From Asticcacaulis sp. AC402 (lineage in GTDB: Bacteria > Pseudomonadota > Alphaproteobacteria > Caulobacterales > Caulobacteraceae): 64,000 nt of DNA. Of the stretch, positions 62,323 to 64,000 are shown one piece after another; position 1 is the first letter of the stretch, and each line of letters starts with the position of its first letter. The notes below the pieces were generated by a model, which was given only the letters and a program-made list of their open reading frames with translations, was not told the origin of the DNA and ran no database searches. Where the stretch lies: assembly GCF_000495835.1 (NCBI RefSeq), contig NZ_AWGC01000023.1, positions 46,881 to 110,880 of the forward strand. The letters run 5' to 3'. Made by a program: the position numbers and the translations under genes.

Positions 62323-63136
62323 GTTCCCTGTTGTGAAGCGACATAAAAAGGCGAAGACTCACAAGGAAATGTCCGCGACCAAGATGAATCTCATCATCCT
62401 GGCGACGTTTGTGCTGGGCTTTGCGATGATGATCTTTCCGTTCCACGCCATTGCCCAGTCGGTCAATCTCGACCTGGGCACTGGCGGTGGGCTGTCGTCG
62501 CGGGTGGTGCAACTCGTCGGGCTAATGACGGTGCTGTCTCTGGCGCCGTCGATCGTCATCATGACCACGTCGTTTATCCGCATCGTGGTGGTGCTGTCGC
62601 TTCTGCGCACGGCGCTCGGCCTGCAACAGAGCCCGCCCAATGCCGTGATCATTTCGCTGTCGCTGTTCCTGTCAGCCATCGTCATGGCCCCGACCTACGA
62701 GGCCGCCTATGCCCAGGGAATCCGGCCGCTGATGGACCAGGAGATGGAGCTGCCCCAGGCTTTCGACGCGGCCGCCCAGCCGGTCAAGGCCTTTATGCTG
62801 GCCCAGGTCGGCAATGACGATCTTGGGCTGTTCGTTCGCTTGTCGAAGATAGAGATGCCACAGGACAAGATGGACCTGCCGGTGCGGGTGGTGACGCCAG
62901 CCTTCATGATCTCGGAGTTGAAAAAGGCGTTCGAAATCGGCTTCCTGCTGTTCGTGCCGTTCCTGGTTATCGACCTTGTCGTGGCCTCGGTGCTGATGAG
63001 CATGGGGATGATGATGCTGCCGCCCGTGGTGGTATCGCTACCGTTCAAGCTGATCTTCTTCGTGCTCGTCGACGGCTGGCGGCTCGTGGCCGGATCGCTG
63101 GTCGAAAGCTTCCGGCCAGCGATTGGGAGTGGATAG
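62306..63136 (+). CDS. fliP: Flagellar export gate protein FliP
   Basis: 276 residues. Signal-like N-terminus, then VVQLVGLMTVLSLAPSIVIMTTSFIRIVVVLSLLRTALGLQQSPPN, TPAFMISELKKAFEIGFLLFVPFLVIDLVVASVLMSMGMMMLPP and LPFKLIFFVLVDGWRLVAGSL, all signature FliP segments. ATG 62306 overlaps fliO; ATG 62384 is another possible start. Core of the export gate. Confidence 0.95.
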   Translation: MTTCSEFPVVKRHKKAKTHKEMSATKMNLIILATFVLGFAMMIFPFHAIAQSVNLDLGTGGGLSSRVVQLVGLMTVLSLAPSIVIMTTSFIRIVVVLSLLRTALGLQQSPPNAVIISLSLFLSAIVMAPTYEAAYAQGIRPLMDQEMELPQAFDAAAQPVKAFMLAQVGNDDLGLFVRLSKIEMPQDKMDLPVRVVTPAFMISELKKAFEIGFLLFVPFLVIDLVVASVLMSMGMMMLPPVVVSLPFKLIFFVLVDGWRLVAGSLVESFRPAIGSG

Positions 63137-63200
63137 CGTCGCTCTTGCCAAGCCCCAAGAAAGGGCGCAGACTCTACTTCATCCCGGGCAAAGTGACCGC

Positions 63201-63533
63201 ATGATCGACAAGATGTTTTTCGGCACGTCATCCAGCGGCGGCACGGTTTTCTACCGTTTCGGCCGGCGCGGGACGCCCTATCCGGTCACGCGTGAGCAGG
63301 AAAACAATCTGCGCATGGCCACGCTGATGGCAACGGCGCTGGTCACAGTCATGGCGATCGGCGGGCTGATCTATCTCCTCGGTGTCACGTTTATCATCAG
63401 CCAGATCCCCGACGGGGCGCCCTTCCCGTTCAATCCGGTATTGCTGTATCTCGGCGACGTGTTGCAGACGGCGCTGATCGGTCTGGTGATCCTGATCTAC
63501 GACCTCAATGTGAAGGCTATTCTCAAGCTCTAG
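63201..63533 (+). CDS. Small membrane protein downstream of fliP
   Basis: 110 residues, two helices (MATALVTVMAIGGLIYLLGVTFII, LLYLGDVLQTALIGLVILIYDL) after a basic N-terminal domain. The same direction and a 64-nt gap from fliP suggest cotranscription. The family is unrecognised. A start at 63123 overlapping fliP cannot be ruled out. Confidence 0.6.
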   Translation: MIDKMFFGTSSSGGTVFYRFGRRGTPYPVTREQENNLRMATLMATALVTVMAIGGLIYLLGVTFIISQIPDGAPFPFNPVLLYLGDVLQTALIGLVILIYDLNVKAILKL

Positions 63534-63579
63534 AGCGCAATCCGACAAAGTGTGACGCCCTTTTCGGATTGCGCTTTAA
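63534..63579 (+). repeat. Interspersed palindromic repeat family B, short copy
   Basis: AGCGCAATCCGACAAAGTG and TTTTCGGATTGCGCTTTAA are opposed arms, without the second half of the longer copies. Confidence 0.6.
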
Positions 63580-63593
63580 TCAATTAGCGGGTC

Positions 63594-63652
63594 CACAGAT
63601 TTCACAGATTAGAGGGATTAAGAACAATCTGTGTAATCTGTGTAATCTGTGG
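63594..63652. repeat. Inverted repeat of CACAGATT motifs
   Basis: CCACAGATTTCACAGATTAG faces AATCTGTGTAATCTGTGG, one mismatch in 18. It could form a long hairpin. Confidence 0.65.
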
Positions 63653-63742
63653 ATCTCCTTGCGAAAAAGCGGCTGCGCGGTGGGTTCAGGGCGATTAAGA
63701 CTTCGTGTCGTTCCGCCTGTTCCGCGGCATAATACCTATCAC

Positions 63743-63903
63743 CGAAAAGATTGACACATCGACAGTAGGTAGACCCCTCCGCCTCGAGCCTCGCCGGCAG
63801 GCAGCGCTGCGCCCTTTGGGCTCGCTTGCTCGGCACCTCCCCATTTGAAATGGGGAGGAGAAGAAACCATAGAACATATTCTTTTTTCTCCTCCCCATCC
63901 CTT
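63743..63903. repeat. REP-like repeat family C, copy closely matching 6105-6343
   Basis: GATTGACACATCGACAGTAGG, CCCCTCCGCCTCGAG, GGGCTCGCTTGCTCGGCACC, CTCCCCATTTGAAATGGGGAG. The second hairpin found at 6105-6343 is cut off here by the insertion element. Confidence 0.65.
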
Positions 63904-64000
63904 TGTATGGACCGGGGACATGCCTGACAGGTGTTCGGAGACATACCTGACACATTAAGCTGACGATACAGGAGGTATCGCCATGCCGTGGAAGCAGGTT
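63904..64000 (+). mobile_element. Left end of an IS481-like insertion element
   Basis: After the family C repeat the sequence changes to TGTATGGACCGGGGACATGC, with CTGACAGGTGTTCGGAGACATACCTGACAC. This is a region typical of the ends of IS481-type elements. It leads to a strong ribosome-binding site and a transposase start. The right end is outside the window. Confidence 0.55.
63983..64000 (+). CDS. Start of IS481-family transposase (only six codons)
   Basis: ATG 63983 follows AGGAGG at 8 nt and reads MPWKQV. Transposases of the IS481 group often begin MPWK. The remainder lies beyond the window. Confidence 0.5.

Overview
This 64 kb stretch is GC-rich chromosomal DNA of an alphaproteobacterium of the Caulobacteraceae, most likely Asticcacaulis or a close relative. 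The lineage call rests on gene content. CckA lies directly downstream of flhB-fliR-fliQ. RcdA (DUF1465) and TrcR (DUF1013), both regulators acting on CtrA or its regulon, are present. A perfect CtrA box (TTAA-N7-TTAACC) sits in front of fliQ, and HisN is of the alphaproteobacterial type. The genus itself is an inference.

Layout. 1-15 kb: a Ca2+/H+ antiporter (cut by the window edge), a GH9 cellulase-like enzyme with a perfect palindromic operator, a cupin, a ROK regulator, a decayed membrane-protein gene, a DMT exporter, an M16 peptidase, a lipoprotein, an MFS transporter and an acyltransferase-like membrane protein. 15-23 kb: translation genes rpmI-rplT and pheS-pheT. The two pairs are separated by about 4 kb carrying a possible Ntn-hydrolase-like protein, a small partner and a Tat-exported phospholipase C-like enzyme. 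23-34 kb: an accessory-looking region with an unknown gene, a ParD/ParE module whose toxin has a nonsense codon, an LRR-protein kinase with a short possible remnant of a second copy, a DUF1800/DUF1501 pair whose lipoprotein gene is frameshifted at a C-tract, a membrane-bound CadC-like regulator and a secreted trypsin-like protease fused to a tachylectin-like propeller. 34-43 kb: trcR, a quinone oxidoreductase, rcdA, hisN, a coupled hydrolase/exported methyltransferase pair, and bfr-bfd with Fur-like sites. 44-55 kb: thiE, efp, suhB, an exonuclease, an SMP-30 protein, an ankyrin protein, an ABC exporter, rpmE and a DUF3445 protein. 55-64 kb: cckA and two divergent flagellar export/rod transcription units (flgB-flgC-fliE-fliQ-fliR-flhB-cckA leftward, fliO-fliP rightward), ending in the left edge of an IS481-like element.

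Functional links. CckA drives CtrA phosphorylation, RcdA helps ClpXP degrade CtrA, TrcR acts on transcription of the CtrA pathway, and the flagellar genes carry CtrA boxes. The window therefore holds several parts of one cell-cycle/flagellum circuit. The intergenic DNA is full of interspersed repeats: a double-hairpin MITE-like family of about 150 bp (A), a roughly 100 bp palindromic family (B) and two REP-like families (C, D). These have entered even the pheS-pheT and fliR-flhB gaps. No tRNA, rRNA, CRISPR array or complete transposase was found.
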